In this document: in pieces, positions 1 to 5,975 of the stretch | How the letters are laid out: the number at the start of each line of letters is the position of its first letter | How positions within the stretch are numbered: the stretch's first letter is position 1 | DNA from: Dehalococcoidia bacterium | Lineage (GTDB): Bacteria; Chloroflexota; Dehalococcoidia; Lucifugimonadales; Lucifugimonadaceae | DNA: 12,003 nucleotides | Direction: 5' to 3' | NCBI GenBank assembly: GCA_028278465.1 | Contig: JANQEF010000109.1 | Coordinates: 1-12,003, forward strand | Made by a program: the position numbers and the translations under genes | Notes under the pieces: model-generated | Seen by the model: only the letters and a program-made list of their open reading frames with translations | The model's database searches: none | Told to the model about the DNA's origin: nothing

Positions 1-301
1 TGCGGGCGCCCGGTTGCGGGCCTGCCACGTGAGGCGGAACAGGATGAGGGTTAACGACGTGAGGGTCGCGCCGATGCGCCCAACGCCGCCAGGCAACCAT
101 CTTGGCGATGCCCTGTCATCGGTCCAACTCCGGCTAGTGACGGCAGGTCCATGACGGCCCACTGCCCCAACTCGTTGGTCTATCCGGTGACCCGATGCAG
201 AGAACATTTTCCGCTCGCCGCGTTAGAAAATAAATAGCGATGGGCCGGATTTTTGTGTGCCCGTCATCAATTTTGGTCACAGGCAACTGACCGGAGCGAT
301 T
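1..301. other. Left-edge stretch with no supported gene
   Basis: I see no convincing coding region here. A plus-strand frame open from the left edge stops at 52-54 and could be the last 17 codons of an upstream gene. A minus-strand frame is also open at the edge and reads as a hydrophobic stretch near bases 20-50. Neither is long enough to call. Bases 205-236 are clearly AT-richer than their surroundings, with runs of T and A, and may hold the promoter of the TPR gene downstream. I cannot identify a well-spaced -35/-10 pair there. Confidence 0.4.
293..296 (+). promoter_or_regulatory. Ribosome binding site GGAG that sets the TPR gene start
   Basis: GGAG lies 5 bases before the GTG at 302. It favours that codon over the in-frame GTG at 257, which lacks any purine-rich motif. 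Confidence 0.5.
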
Positions 302-835
302 GTGGCTCCACTTCTCGACTCGATACGAAACCTGTTCAGGCGCAGTCGCCTGACTCAGCCTGAGCGCGCTCTTGAGCTGTACGGCGAGGCGGTGAAGCTG
401 GCGGAGAACGGCCGTCACAGGCAGGCGGTCGAGAAGTTCTCCGCCGCCATCCGACTATCGCCCGACACAGGGAAGCTGTTCCACCATCGCGGCGCATCGT
501 TCGCTGAGATGGGCAGCTTCGACGCCGCCGTTTTCGACTATGACACCGCGGTGAGGCTGACGCCCGCGTACCCGGACACGTACCTGGACCGCGGCAATGT
601 GCGACATGCCATGGGCGAGCCAGAGAAGGCGCTCAAGGACTACTCGGAAGCGATCAGGCTGAGACCGGACTGGGCCGAGGCGCACGCCAACCGGGCGGTG
701 GTCCACGCAGAGCTTGGCGACGATGCCGCCTCGCAAGAGGACGTCCGCAGGGCTGTTTCGCTGGGTGTCGATTCAGAGACCCTGGACGAGATGATCTCCG
801 CCGCGCAAGAGAATCGCCGCGAACCGGGCGTGTGA
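302..835 (+). CDS. TPR-repeat protein, four tandem repeats
   Basis: This is a 177-residue protein made almost entirely of tetratricopeptide repeats, helical hairpins that bind partner proteins. Four 34-residue units follow in register at about residues 23-56, 57-90, 91-124 and 125-158. Each shows the usual small and aromatic residues plus a closing proline (RLSPD, RLTPA, RLRPD; the last unit has lost it). The first 20 residues are basic and amphipathic (SIRNLFRRSR) with no signal peptide or membrane helix, so a cytoplasmic location is likely. I chose the GTG at 302 because GGAG lies 5 bases before it. A GTG at 257 in the same frame would add 15 residues but has no ribosome binding site. No catalytic domain is attached, so its role is probably scaffolding; the partner cannot be read from the sequence. 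The next gene starts 174 bases on with its own promoter candidate. Confidence 0.85.
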   Translation: MAPLLDSIRNLFRRSRLTQPERALELYGEAVKLAENGRHRQAVEKFSAAIRLSPDTGKLFHHRGASFAEMGSFDAAVFDYDTAVRLTPAYPDTYLDRGNVRHAMGEPEKALKDYSEAIRLRPDWAEAHANRAVVHAELGDDAASQEDVRRAVSLGVDSETLDEMISAAQENRREPGV

Positions 836-908
836 CAGTTGTCAGCGCAGGTCTTCATAGCTTCCGGCCGCCGACGTACACCGTACTCTCAACGCCAACC
901 CGAGATCA

Positions 909-935
909 TTGGCCGAAAACCGGCTGTGCGATAAT
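909..935 (+). promoter_or_regulatory. Candidate extended -10 promoter for the GNAT gene
   Basis: The -10 candidate is GATAAT at 930-935, preceded by TG at 927-928, giving an extended -10 (TGCGATAAT). A TTGGCC at 909-914 could serve as -35, but the 15-base spacer is short. A short inverted repeat, GCCG-N5-CGGC, sits in the spacer at 912-924. Transcription would start near 942, leaving a leader of about 68 bases before the GNAT start codon. It was found by eye only. Confidence 0.4.
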
Positions 936-996
936 GTCGCTACTCGAACTGTGCCGGAATCCTGTGGATGCGAACTCGTCGCCACCTGCCGGTACG

Positions 997-1003
997 AAGG
1001 AGG
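997..1003 (+). promoter_or_regulatory. Strong Shine-Dalgarno site of the GNAT gene
   Basis: AAGGAGG lies 6 bases before the ATG at 1010. It is the best ribosome binding site in the window and decides the start against the upstream in-frame ATG at 968. Confidence 0.85.
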
Positions 1004-1009
1004 TCAGCT

Positions 1010-1492
1010 ATGTCTGACGCAGCTATCGCCGAAGCCGGTCCTGTCACCGTCAGGCGACTCCAGAGAGACGACGCCGAAGCGGTGCGAGAGCTCGACTCGC
1101 TGATACTCGGTGAGGACAGGTCCACGACCTGGGCCGAGTACATCGAACGCTTCCTCGCCTTCTCACGGCTCGGAACGCACGCGCTGCCGTGGTCAGGCTC
1201 GCAGGTCGCCGAGGTCGAGGAGGGTGTTGTCGGCTTCCTGCTCGCTGAGCGCCAGAGCTCAGGCTACGGCCTGCCGCCCGGCGTGCGCGTGGTGGCGATC
1301 GCCGTCCACCCGGATTTCAGGCAGCAGGGGATCGGCAGGAAGCTGGTCGAGGCGCTGCGTGCCGACTCGAAGCGCCAGGGCATCAAGCACATCTACTCGG
1401 TGCTGCAGGACCGCGATGAGCGGGACGCCGAGTTCCTGCGGGGATGCGGTTTCGAGTCTGCGCCCGTCAAGGTGTTCGTGGCAGAAGCCTGA
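1010..1492 (+). CDS. GNAT-family N-acetyltransferase
   Basis: This is a 160-residue single-domain GNAT acetyltransferase, which moves an acetyl group from acetyl-CoA to an amine. The order is typical: an N-terminal strand-helix (VTVRRLQRDDAEAVRELD), then a central strand ending in VVAIAVHPDFR. After that comes the acetyl-CoA pyrophosphate-binding loop QQGIGRK at about residues 104-110 (Q/R-x-x-G-x-G), then a helix. The C-terminal part has the FLRGCGFES segment usual for RimI-like members. The substrate cannot be told: it could be a protein N-terminus, a small amine or an antibiotic. No signal peptide or membrane segment is present. The gene converges on the lipoprotein gene, whose stop lies only 8 bases beyond this one, so no separate terminator fits between them. 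Confidence 0.88.
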   Translation: MSDAAIAEAGPVTVRRLQRDDAEAVRELDSLILGEDRSTTWAEYIERFLAFSRLGTHALPWSGSQVAEVEEGVVGFLLAERQSSGYGLPPGVRVVAIAVHPDFRQQGIGRKLVEALRADSKRQGIKHIYSVLQDRDERDAEFLRGCGFESAPVKVFVAEA

Positions 1493-1500
1493 TCCGACGG

Positions 1501-2151
1501 TCAACCGGCGCAGCCCCAGCCGAGGCTGAACCATTTGCCGTCCTCCTTGATGTACGGTCCGGCGCCGATGCCCGGGAGGTAGAACGCGCCGTCTCGCCAG
1601 CCCCACACCACGGTCGCCGCAGTGTAGCCCGTGAACAGCACCTGTTCGACGACGAACTCGACGGCGCTGTCCTCACCAAGGTCCAGCCGCAGCGACCTGA
1701 GTTGCTTACCGAGCGCGTCGGTCTCTCGGGCGCGATCCCTGATCGATGGAGCGCACGTTCCATACCACGTCTCGAAGTCGCTTGAGACCATCGCCCTGGC
1801 GCGTACGCGGAGCAGCTCCTGGAGCGCATCTCTGTCCTCTTCCTGCTGCTCTGTCAGGACCCGCGGCGGCCGCGTTGGAACAGGCCTCGGAGTCGGGGTT
1901 TCGGTCACAACTGACGCAGGCGTTGCGGTCGACTGCGAAGGTGCGCGTGCGGGGAAAGAAGTTGGAGTGGGCGATGCAGCGATGGCTTCTGCAGTGAATG
2001 TGGCGATGGCTTGCTGTCGTCTCAGGGCCGTTGCAGAGACCGCTGCGGCTGTGCTGGACGCCGAGTCAGAGCCGCAGGCCGCGATCAGAGGTGCCGCTAC
2101 CAGCGACAGCGCCGTTAGCAGTAAAGGCCGCATGTTTCGTGACAGTCTCAT
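1501..2151 (-). CDS. Putative lipoprotein with Pro/Thr-rich linker
   Basis: This is a 216-residue secreted lipoprotein of unknown function. The N-terminus is a lipoprotein signal peptide: basic MRLSRNMR, a hydrophobic core, and a lipobox LIAAC with the lipidated cysteine at residue 26. The mature protein starts with a Ser/Ala-rich stretch. A Pro/Thr/Ser-rich linker follows at about residues 75-97, typical of a flexible tether on the outer face of the membrane. The C-terminal part, about residues 99-216, is a compact mixed helix/strand domain rich in Trp and Gly at its end. Its opening (EEDRDALQELLRVRARAM) resembles NTF2/SnoaL-like domains, but this is a fold-level impression only. I start it at the ATG at 2151 because AGGAAGG lies 4 bases upstream and the signal peptide then begins properly. 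The longer frame to 2196 would add 15 residues before it. It is divergent from the pirin gene. Confidence 0.75.
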   Translation of the reverse strand: MRLSRNMRPLLLTALSLVAAPLIAACGSDSASSTAAAVSATALRRQQAIATFTAEAIAASPTPTSFPARAPSQSTATPASVVTETPTPRPVPTRPPRVLTEQQEEDRDALQELLRVRARAMVSSDFETWYGTCAPSIRDRARETDALGKQLRSLRLDLGEDSAVEFVVEQVLFTGYTAATVVWGWRDGAFYLPGIGAGPYIKEDGKWFSLGWGCAG

Positions 2152-2155
2152 TCGC

Positions 2156-2162
2156 CCTTCCT
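2156..2162 (-). promoter_or_regulatory. Ribosome binding site of the lipoprotein gene
   Basis: On the minus strand AGGAAGG lies 4 bases before the ATG at 2151 (AGGA lies 7 bases before it). It supports that start over the upstream one at 2196. Confidence 0.55.
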
Positions 2163-2185
2163 GGATACCACGAAGACTTGCAGGG

Positions 2186-2237
2186 TTGCATCGCAATTAC
2201 AAGGCTGTTCATCAAATGTAGTTGCTGATACAATTAC
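2186..2237. promoter_or_regulatory. Divergent promoter region, pirin extended -10 and repeats
   Basis: The gap between the lipoprotein and pirin genes is AT-rich compared with the coding DNA. On the plus strand TGATACAAT at 2226-2234 reads as an extended -10 box (TG-N-TACAAT) for the pirin gene, with no clear -35. Two further marks may bind a regulator. One is the palindrome TTGC-ATC-GCAA at 2186-2196. The other is a perfect direct repeat CAATTAC at 2194-2200 and 2231-2237, 37 bp apart. The second copy overlaps the -10 box. I could not find a well-spaced minus-strand promoter for the lipoprotein gene. Confidence 0.4.
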
Positions 2238-2288
2238 TTTCACCAGCACTAAACTAGCAGCCTTCCGGGCAGCAGAACGGATCCAGCC

Positions 2289-3278
2289 ATGCCGGCTGTC
2301 ACAGTTGAGAACATACTCGCCTTGCCACGTGTCGAACGGCCTTCGTCCGACTCGAAAGAGCGCCGGGTCAGGGCCGTCACAACTGCTCCATCCGGCTTCG
2401 AGGGCGAAGGATTCCCGGTGAGGCGGGCGTTTTCCGGCATCCCGCTGGAGCACCTGGACCCGTTCATCATGATGGACCAGATGGGTGAGGTCGAGTACCG
2501 CGCCGGAGAGGCGAAGGGAACTCCCTGGCATCCGCACCGCGGCTTTGAGACGGTGACCTATATGATCGACGGCGTGTTCAAGCACCGCGATTCACAGGGC
2601 GGTGGCGGCATGATCTCAGACGGCGACACGCAGTGGATGACCGCCGGCGCCGGGATCCTCCACATCGAGGCGCCGACCGAGGAGATCGTGCTGGAGGGCG
2701 GCGTTGTGCACGGCCTGCAGCTGTGGGTGAACCTGCCGAAAGACAAGAAATGGGCGCCGCCTCGCTACCAGGACATCTCACGCAAGAACCTGTCGCTGAT
2801 CTCGTCACATGACGGCGGCGCGCTGCTGCGGGTGATCGCCGGCGAGCTGAACGGCCACGAAGGTCCGGGCATCACCTACTCGCCCATCACGATGATCCAC
2901 GCCACGGTCAGTCCCGGCGCTCGTCTCGAGGTTCCGTGGAACCCGAACTTCAACGCGCTTGGCTACGTGCTGGCGGGGAAGGGCAGCGCAGGATCAGCGA
3001 GCCAGACTGTGCACACCGGGCAGGCGATCGTCTTTGGCGAGGGCGACCACGTTGTGGTGTCGGCGGACGAGCAGCAGGATGCGCATACGCCTGAACTCGA
3101 GGTGATCCTGCTGGGCGGGTTGCCTATCCGGGAGCCGGTGGCGTGGTACGGCCCGTTCGTCATGAACACGCAGGAAGAGCTGGCGCAGGCCTTCTCCGAC
3201 TACAAGTCGGGCAAGATGGGCGCCATCCCGGCCGACCACTACGTGCCGCACTCCGGCGCCAACGAGGACCAGGCTTAG
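2289..3278 (+). CDS. Pirin family protein (bicupin)
   Basis: This is a 329-residue protein of the pirin family, a bicupin that binds one metal ion in its N-terminal cupin. Bacterial members include quercetinase-like dioxygenases and stress- or redox-linked regulators, so the reaction here is open. The metal ligands of the family are visible: His81 and His83 in HPHRGFETV, and His125 and Glu127 in GILHIEAP. They match human pirin His56, His58, His101 and Glu103 in order and almost in spacing. Other hallmarks are DPFIMMDQMG, GDTQWMTAG and HGLQLWVNLP. Residues from about 160 on form the second cupin, which lacks a His cluster. About 25 residues precede the usual family start. No better start is seen downstream, although the ATG at 2289 has only a weak purine run before it. 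The last 4 bases overlap the stop of the alpha/beta hydrolase gene on the other strand. Confidence 0.92.
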   Translation: MPAVTVENILALPRVERPSSDSKERRVRAVTTAPSGFEGEGFPVRRAFSGIPLEHLDPFIMMDQMGEVEYRAGEAKGTPWHPHRGFETVTYMIDGVFKHRDSQGGGGMISDGDTQWMTAGAGILHIEAPTEEIVLEGGVVHGLQLWVNLPKDKKWAPPRYQDISRKNLSLISSHDGGALLRVIAGELNGHEGPGITYSPITMIHATVSPGARLEVPWNPNFNALGYVLAGKGSAGSASQTVHTGQAIVFGEGDHVVVSADEQQDAHTPELEVILLGGLPIREPVAWYGPFVMNTQEELAQAFSDYKSGKMGAIPADHYVPHSGANEDQA

Positions 3279-4180
3279 CGCCGCGGCTGGCCCCTGTCTA
3301 TTGTCTCGATGATCGCCGGGACGAACTGCGGCCACGCGCCGCGCGGCAACTCGTGGCTCATACCTTCGACCACGACCAGCTTTGCTCCGGGGATCAGTTC
3401 GGCGGTCTCGACGCCGCCCGCGACATTCACCAGCGTGTCCTCGCTGCCGTGAATCACACAGACCGGCAGGTCCAGCTTCACCAGGGCCTGCCTGTGTTTG
3501 CTGTACCGCTCAACTGGATCGCCGGCCATGAAGGTGAGCGAGTGGCGTAGCTGGCCGTTGCGGTCGTCGCACCGCTCCATCATCTCGGCGCGCTTCTTCC
3601 ACCCGAACTCCTCGTCGAACTCGAAATTCGGCCCCGTGAAGAACCTGTCGGTGTCCACGGCGCGCTGAATCGCTCCCTCGCGGTCAGGCGGCGAAGGTGA
3701 ACGGATTTGCTCAATCGCCTCTGCGGTGGCCGGCGGCAGCTCTGGATTCCCGGTGGTCGAGGCGACCGAACAGAGCGAGGCGATCGCATCGGGGTGGCGA
3801 ATGGCTACTCGCTGGCCGATCATGCCGCCCATCGACCTGCCGACCACGTGCGCGGGGCCGTCTGACAGCTCGGCGATCAGCGCCGCGGTGTCGTCAGCCA
3901 TGTCGTCCAACTCGTAGGGCGGCGTCACCGGCTCTCCCGCCATGGCGCGGGCCACCAGCGCTGCGGGGTCGGGAGCCTCGGCGCCGAAGTTGGTCGAAAG
4001 TCCGATGTCGCGGTTGTCGATCCTGACAACCCGGCAGTCTTCGTCAGCGATCATCTGGCAGAAATCGGGATGCCACTCCAGCATCTGGCATCCCGCGCCC
4101 GGCACCAGGATCACGGTTCGCGATCCGTCGCCAATGATCTCGTAGCCGATCTCGATGCCGTTAACCGCTGCGACGCTCAT
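3275..4180 (-). CDS. Alpha/beta hydrolase
   Basis: This is a 301-residue alpha/beta-hydrolase-fold enzyme, probably a cytoplasmic esterase or lipase-like hydrolase. The catalytic triad is readable. The nucleophile is Ser116 in the elbow GRSMGG (GxSxG), the acid is Asp248 in HGSEDTLV, and the base is His276 in GMSHELP. The oxyanion-hole region is VPGAGCQ at residues 26-32, and the strand-turn IDNRDIGLS follows at 54-62. A cap region of about residues 145-235 lies between the core halves, as in the family. The substrate cannot be inferred; some relatives are annotated as TAP-like or as putative aclacinomycin methylesterases. The start at 4180 is well set: AGGAG lies 6 bases upstream. It is the last gene of a same-strand run, 39 bases after the HAD gene. 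Its TAA stop overlaps the pirin TAG by opposite-strand convergence. Confidence 0.92.
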   Translation of the reverse strand: MSVAAVNGIEIGYEIIGDGSRTVILVPGAGCQMLEWHPDFCQMIADEDCRVVRIDNRDIGLSTNFGAEAPDPAALVARAMAGEPVTPPYELDDMADDTAALIAELSDGPAHVVGRSMGGMIGQRVAIRHPDAIASLCSVASTTGNPELPPATAEAIEQIRSPSPPDREGAIQRAVDTDRFFTGPNFEFDEEFGWKKRAEMMERCDDRNGQLRHSLTFMAGDPVERYSKHRQALVKLDLPVCVIHGSEDTLVNVAGGVETAELIPGAKLVVVEGMSHELPRGAWPQFVPAIIETIDRGQPRR

Positions 4181-4186
4181 GGCTCT

Positions 4187-4191
4187 CTCCT
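4187..4191 (-). promoter_or_regulatory. Ribosome binding site of the alpha/beta hydrolase gene
   Basis: On the minus strand AGGAG lies 6 bases before the ATG at 4180. It fixes the start and allows independent translation initiation after the HAD gene. Confidence 0.7.
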
Positions 4192-4219
4192 GCCGTATCG
4201 AGGTGTGTACGCGATCTTC

Positions 4220-4942
4220 TCACGTGACGCCGCGGCGTGCGGCGGTCTCGTCCGGGCCGCGGCTCACCAGTTCAACCACCTCGGTAATGCTGGCGACCGA
4301 AGGGCCGTCCCAATCGCGTACGTCCACCCTGAGAACATCCGGGGCTGCTGAGTGACTGTCGAGCAGCACGGCGTCTATGCCGAGCGAGTCTGCGCCCTGC
4401 AGCTCGCCGGAGCCGCCATCACCGACGAACAGCGCGTCGTCCGGTCCGATATCCAGGCTGCCGAGCGCTGTCTCGTACATCCGTCGGTCCGGCTTACGGA
4501 TTCGCTGCTCACAGGAAAAGACGGTCGTGTCGAAGAACGGAGCAAGGCCGGAGCCTGCCCAGATCGCGGGAACGTCGAACACGCAGTCAGATACCAGGGC
4601 GAGCTTCGTTTGATTCGAGACAAGGCTCTCCAGCGCTGCGACCGTTTCTGGCTCTGGCGTCACCCACCGTCGCACCGCGTCCCGACGGACCGCAACGCAA
4701 CGGCGCATCTGCTCGTCCGAGGGCACGATCCCGAACTGCGCAGCAACGTGCTCGACTTCTGCCTCTGAAGAGCCGAAAGAGCCGTTCAGCCTGCCGTCGT
4801 TGACCGCCATCCACGGCTCGAAGAAGTCGTCGATGGGCACGCCGAGCGTCTCTGCGACATCGTCCACCATCTGCCTGTACTCGGCCATCGGAGGCGAGGG
4901 AACAAGCGTCCCGAACAGGTCGAAGAGAACGGCCTTTTTCAC
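4220..4942 (-). CDS. HAD-superfamily hydrolase
   Basis: This is a 240-residue haloacid-dehalogenase-superfamily hydrolase with an all-helical cap after motif I (subfamily IA layout). Motif I is FDLFGTLV with the nucleophile Asp8. Its second acidic residue is replaced by Phe (DxF rather than DxD), as in dehalogenase-like members. Motif II is Ser118 in ALVSDC, motif III is Lys150 in RKPDRRMYE, and motif IV is FVGDG with Asp175. The substrate is unknown: phosphatase is the usual guess for this group, and the missing second Asp of motif I makes dehalogenase chemistry a possibility. The start is a GTG whose last two bases overlap the TGA of the upstream methyltransferase gene (GTGA). No Shine-Dalgarno site is seen, so translation is probably coupled. 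Confidence 0.9.
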   Translation of the reverse strand: MKKAVLFDLFGTLVPSPPMAEYRQMVDDVAETLGVPIDDFFEPWMAVNDGRLNGSFGSSEAEVEHVAAQFGIVPSDEQMRRCVAVRRDAVRRWVTPEPETVAALESLVSNQTKLALVSDCVFDVPAIWAGSGLAPFFDTTVFSCEQRIRKPDRRMYETALGSLDIGPDDALFVGDGGSGELQGADSLGIDAVLLDSHSAAPDVLRVDVRDWDGPSVASITEVVELVSRGPDETAARRGVT

Positions 4943-5880
4943 TGCGCGGATGTCTTTCGCTGCGCTGCGTTGTCAGTCGACGCCTCCAGGATGCGCTCCT
5001 CAGCGATCTGCGCGTACTCCGGCGACACCTCGTATCCCACGTACCGCCTGCCTCCAGCGGCCGCGGCGATCGCAGTCGCGCCGGAGCCCATGAACGGGTC
5101 GAGCACCACCTCGTCGGAGAACGTGTAGAGCTGGATCAGCCGGTGCGGCAGTTTGACCGGGAACGGCGCGGGGTGCCTCGCCCGCTTCGCCGACTGCGGT
5201 CCAAAGGTCCAGACGCTCTTCGTGAACTCCAGGAAGTCGTCGCGTTCGATGGTCGGTTCACGGCCCTCCGGCTTCTTCCTGCCGAAGGGTGGTTTCTGGA
5301 AGACGAGGATGTACTCGTGCGTGTCACGCAGCGTGGGGTTCGACGCCGACATCCAGCTGCCCCACGCCGTCGAGGTGCCGGCGCCCGCCGCCTTGTCCCA
5401 GATGATCTCGCCGCGCATGAAGAAGCCGGCGTCCTGCGCCAGGCCGATGATGATCGAGTGCAGCGGGATGTACGGCTTGCGGCCAAGGTTCGCCACATTG
5501 ACGCAGGCGCGGCCGCCGTCGATAAGCACCCGGTTCGTCTCGGCCAGCACACTCGCCAGCAGCTCGGAATACTGGTCGAGCGAGAGGTCCTCGTCGTACT
5601 CCTTGCCGACGTTGTAAGGCGGCGACGTGACCATCAGGTGGACCGAGCGGTCCGGCAGCTGCGGCATCTGCACACTGGAGTGTACGAATATCCGGTTCGT
5701 TGCTTCGGCGGGGAGTTCCTGTTCCGGCCGCGGCTCGATGTCCAGCTCCACCTCGTCCGGCTGCAGCGCGCGAGCGTAGTAGTCGGACGCGTCGTGGCTG
5801 ATCCGACCGCCTGTGCCGAACGCGCTGGTGCGCGTCGGTGTCCGGTCGTGGTGAGCCGTAGTTTTGCCGTTGCTGGTCAA
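4939..5880 (-). CDS. Site-specific DNA methyltransferase (amino-methylating, beta-class order)
   Basis: This is a DNA amino-methyltransferase that uses S-adenosylmethionine to methylate a base within a short target sequence. The catalytic motif IV is TSPPYN at about residues 85-90. The SAM-binding motif I is LDPFMGSGAT at about 260-269, so the order is IV then I, as in beta-class enzymes. SPPY rather than DPPY leans towards N4-cytosine methylation, but N6-adenine is not excluded. The central part (about 125-240) is the probable target-recognition region, with NVANLGRKPYIPLH and HEYILVF. The start is uncertain. The TTG at 5880 gives 313 residues with no clear ribosome binding site; the GTG at 5751 would give 270. 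The frame stays open far upstream, but that part overlaps the EtfD gene out of frame and is not protein-like. No restriction enzyme gene lies nearby, so it looks solitary. It overlaps the HAD start by 4 bases. Confidence 0.9.
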   Translation of the reverse strand: MTSNGKTTAHHDRTPTRTSAFGTGGRISHDASDYYARALQPDEVELDIEPRPEQELPAEATNRIFVHSSVQMPQLPDRSVHLMVTSPPYNVGKEYDEDLSLDQYSELLASVLAETNRVLIDGGRACVNVANLGRKPYIPLHSIIIGLAQDAGFFMRGEIIWDKAAGAGTSTAWGSWMSASNPTLRDTHEYILVFQKPPFGRKKPEGREPTIERDDFLEFTKSVWTFGPQSAKRARHPAPFPVKLPHRLIQLYTFSDEVVLDPFMGSGATAIAAAAGGRRYVGYEVSPEYAQIAEERILEASTDNAAQRKTSAQ

Positions 5881-5918
5881 TGGCGCGAGGTCTGGAGGTT
5901 GAGGCGGCGGATCCGGTC

Positions 5919-5939
5919 GCCTGATGCTAGCAGCATGGC
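5919..5939 (-). repeat. Small imperfect hairpin between the EtfD and methyltransferase genes
   Basis: ATGCT-AGC-AGCAT at 5924-5936 is a perfect 5-bp stem with a 3-base loop. It is extended by GCC/GGC across a 2-base bulge. It lies in the 95-base gap after the EtfD stop. No run of T follows on the minus strand, so it is not a standard terminator; it could stabilise the upstream message or be chance. Confidence 0.3.
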
Positions 5940-5975
5940 AGGCAGTTGTCGCGTCTACTCGCGCTCCGACGGCTG

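Noticed and set aside
20..133. Short minus-strand frames at the left edge with a hydrophobic stretch
   Set aside because: They are too short and cut by the edge. Several overlapping frames are equally open and none has a ribosome binding site with a protein-like sequence.
257..301. Longer N-terminus for the TPR protein from the GTG at 257
   Set aside because: There is no ribosome binding site there, and the added residues are not repeat-like. The GTG at 302 has GGAG at good spacing.
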